From contig SDUX01000004.1 of NCBI GenBank assembly GCA_008729055.1, forward strand, positions 3,784,172-3,848,171: 64,000 nt of DNA. Reading direction: 5' to 3'. The notes below the pieces were generated by a model. The model was not told where the DNA came from. It saw only the letters and a program-made list of their open reading frames with translations, and did not search any database. Shown here piece by piece: positions 62,447 through 64,000 of this stretch. Made by a program: the position numbers and the translations under genes. This stretch comes from Pyropia haitanensis (lineage: Eukaryota; Rhodophyta; Bangiophyceae; Bangiales; Bangiaceae). Within the stretch, counting starts at the first letter, position 1; each line of letters opens with the position of its first letter.

Positions 62447-64000
62447 CGCCGTCGGCGGCGGCTGCTGGCGCTGCCTCCCCCGCCCCGGCGGCGGCGGGCT
62501 CGGCGGCGGCGACGGCGGCGGCGGCGGCCGCCCCCGGCGGTGGCGGCGGCGACGCCCCCCTCCCGCGTGGCCCCGTCCCCCTCACCGACACCCTCTCCTC
62601 CATCGCGCCCGACGTGACGCTCAACGCGGTCATTGAGGCGCTCTCCTCGTCGGGCTCCCTCGCCGACGCGCTGCGCGTTGCGGGCGACGCGCGCGCCGCG
62701 GGCGTCGGCGTCACGCCCCGCGCGCTCGGCGCGCTCGTCGACGCGGCGGTCGGCGGCGCGGGCCTCCCCGCCCTCCACGCGGTCCTCGCCGCCGCCGCCG
62801 CCGCTCGCGACGCGGTCGAGTATGGGGGGTGGGCGGCGTCGAGCGCGCCGCCCGCGGTGGGCGTGCCGGTCCTGTCGCCGCCGCCGACGGCGGAGGTGGC
62901 CAAGCAAAAGCGCCGCGCCGCCGCCGCGGCGGCGGCCAAGAAGAAGCGGGGGGAGCGCGCCGCGGCGGCGGCGGCGGCCAAGGACGCCAAGGCGGCGGAG
63001 CGGGAACGCGCGCGGGGGCGGCGGTCGGCCAAGGCGGCGGCGGCGCCCGGTTCGGCGGCGGCCGCCACGCGCACAGCGCCGCCGCCGTCGGCGACCGCCG
63101 CGGTGGCCGCGGCGGCGGGCGCGGGCGCCGCCGCCGTCGTGCGGGTGGCGGGGCGGGCGGCGGCGGGGGTGGGCGCCGCCGCCGCCGCGTCGGCGACCGC
63201 GTCGGCGGCCGAGGCGGCCGCCGCCGAGGCCGACGCTGCCGACGCGGCGGTCGCCGCCGCGGCGGCGCCGCCGCCGGGCGCGGTCATCCTCCCCGAGCTG
63301 CCCGACCAGGGGCGGGCGGGGGAGCTGGTCGCGGGCACCGTCTTTCTCGCCACCACCCTCACCGCGCTCACCGCCGAGGTGCTCGAGCCGCTGCTCGCGC
63401 ACCACGGCGCGAGCGACGCGACGGGGTTTTTGCTGCTGCTCGGCGCCGCCGCCGCGGCGGACCGGTACCTGCGCGGCGGCGCGGCGGGCGCGGCGGTCCT
63501 CGGCGGCCTCCAGCGGCTGCTCGCCGAGGACCCCGTGCGGGAGACGCGCGTCGAGGCGGCCTTCTTCCTCTCTGCCTACGCGCTCGGCCTGCCGTGGATT
63601 TGCTACCGGCCCAACGCGGTGGAGGCGGTGCGCTTCTTCCCGGTGCTCGCGGCGGGGGAGGAGGCGGCCGGTGGCGTGCCGGGCGGCGGCCTCGGCGGGC
63701 CAGGGGAGCTCCCCACCGGCCTCTCCCTGCTCGACCGCTACCTCGTGTGGCTGATGGCGGGCGCGGCGGCCGAGGTGGCGATTGATGGCCGGCTCATCGA
63801 GGCGAACATTGGCCGCGGCCGCGACGTCCTCCGCCGCCTGTCGGGCGTGCCGGGCGCGGATACGGACCCGCCGGTGGCGGCGGCGGGGGCCGACGGCGGC
63901 GGCCGCTCCGCGTCGGCCGCGTCGGCCGCGCGGCGCGCGCGGGAGGACGTGCGGCTGCGGTGGGCAGTGGCGGAGGCGTCGACGCTGCTGACGCGCCACG
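62206..64000 (+). CDS. Unrecognised plastid-targeted protein, truncated by the window edge
   Basis: Open from the ATG at 62206 to the window end without a stop (598 codons visible). No family is recognised. The leader (MAFSSAIAPSGVRWRPAARR, then Arg/Gly/Ala-rich) is typical of plastid transit peptides. After a Pro/Ala linker comes a helical region (APDVTLNAVIEAL, GVTPRALGALVDAAV), then a Lys/Ala coiled-coil-like stretch ([20 protein letters not shown]). The best-conserved-looking part (about residues 360-500) contains LPELPDQGRAGELVAGTVFL, LTALTAEVLEPLLAHHG and ETRVEAAFFLSAYALGLPW. The balance of hydrophobic and acidic residues, absent from neighbouring spurious frames, supports a real gene. 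Confidence 0.75.

Noticed and set aside
61747..63999. 750-codon open frame on the - strand at the right edge
   Set aside because: It is the antisense of the better-supported + strand frame starting at 62206 and consists of Arg/Gly/Ala runs.

Overview
This is nuclear DNA of a very GC-rich eukaryote, probably an alga and most plausibly a red alga of the bangiophyte type. Several products are eukaryote-specific: eIF5B, CNOT9, ALG7, RNase H2 subunit C, an APC5-like subunit, COQ4, an A/B-type cyclin and an ankyrin-DHHC palmitoyltransferase. Genes carry zero to two short introns (about 200-670 bp) with conventional GT-AG ends. At least three proteins begin with plastid-type leaders (lipoyl synthase, the FKBP-MsrA fusion and the protein at the right edge). 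GC content, long C/G runs and sparse introns fit a red alga, but the assignment is inference and another GC-rich alga cannot be excluded.

Layout. 0.7-2.6 kb: two-exon cytochrome P450 (+). 3.6-5.7 kb: ankyrin-DHHC palmitoyltransferase (-). 6.5-8.0 kb: CNOT9 (+). 9.45-10.7 kb: three-exon MIF/MDL protein (+). 12.8-15.2 kb: three-exon cyclophilin with a lipidation-like N-terminus and a Pro/Ala tail (+). 15.5-18.5 kb: eIF5B (-). 19.6-20.7 kb: bZIP-like factor (-). 21.9-23.4 kb: SlyD-like FKBP fused to MsrA (+). 23.65-24.9 kb: lipoyl synthase (-). 25.3-26.0 kb: COQ4 with an apparent frameshift (-). 26.9-28.0 kb: DUF547 protein (+). 29.7-30.9 kb: ALG7 (+). 31.4-32.5 kb: NT-C2/coiled-coil protein (-). 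34.8-36.35 kb: unrecognised repeat-bearing membrane protein (+). 36.5-37.3 kb: TIR-bounded transposon remnant. 37.8-39.7 kb: a second P450 with the same intron position as the first (+). 41.7-42.5 kb: RNase H2 subunit C (+). About 45.8-50.6 kb: CaMK-like kinase (+). 51.0-53.3 kb: A/B-type cyclin (-). 54.8-56.6 kb: diverged inverted duplication. 57.6-60.4 kb: APC5-like protein (+). 62.2 kb to the edge: unrecognised plastid-targeted protein (+).

The genes are mostly unrelated housekeeping functions in mixed orientation, so no operon-like system is claimed. Loose themes are protein folding and repair (cyclophilin, FKBP-MsrA), the cell cycle (cyclin, APC5) and mitochondrial/plastid cofactors (lipoyl synthase, COQ4).

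Two window-wide features stand out. All ten 5' splice sites placed by protein homology have C at +4 and G at +5 (seven are exactly GTACGT). Many start codons are preceded, within about 55 bases, by an uninterrupted C-tract on the sense strand. A caution: at least five conserved genes change frame at, or next to, long G/C homopolymers or GC-only repeats. Those gene models are composites and may reflect sequencing or assembly indels rather than real mutations. Most long open frames in the 40-64 kb part are artefacts of stop-poor GC-rich DNA.
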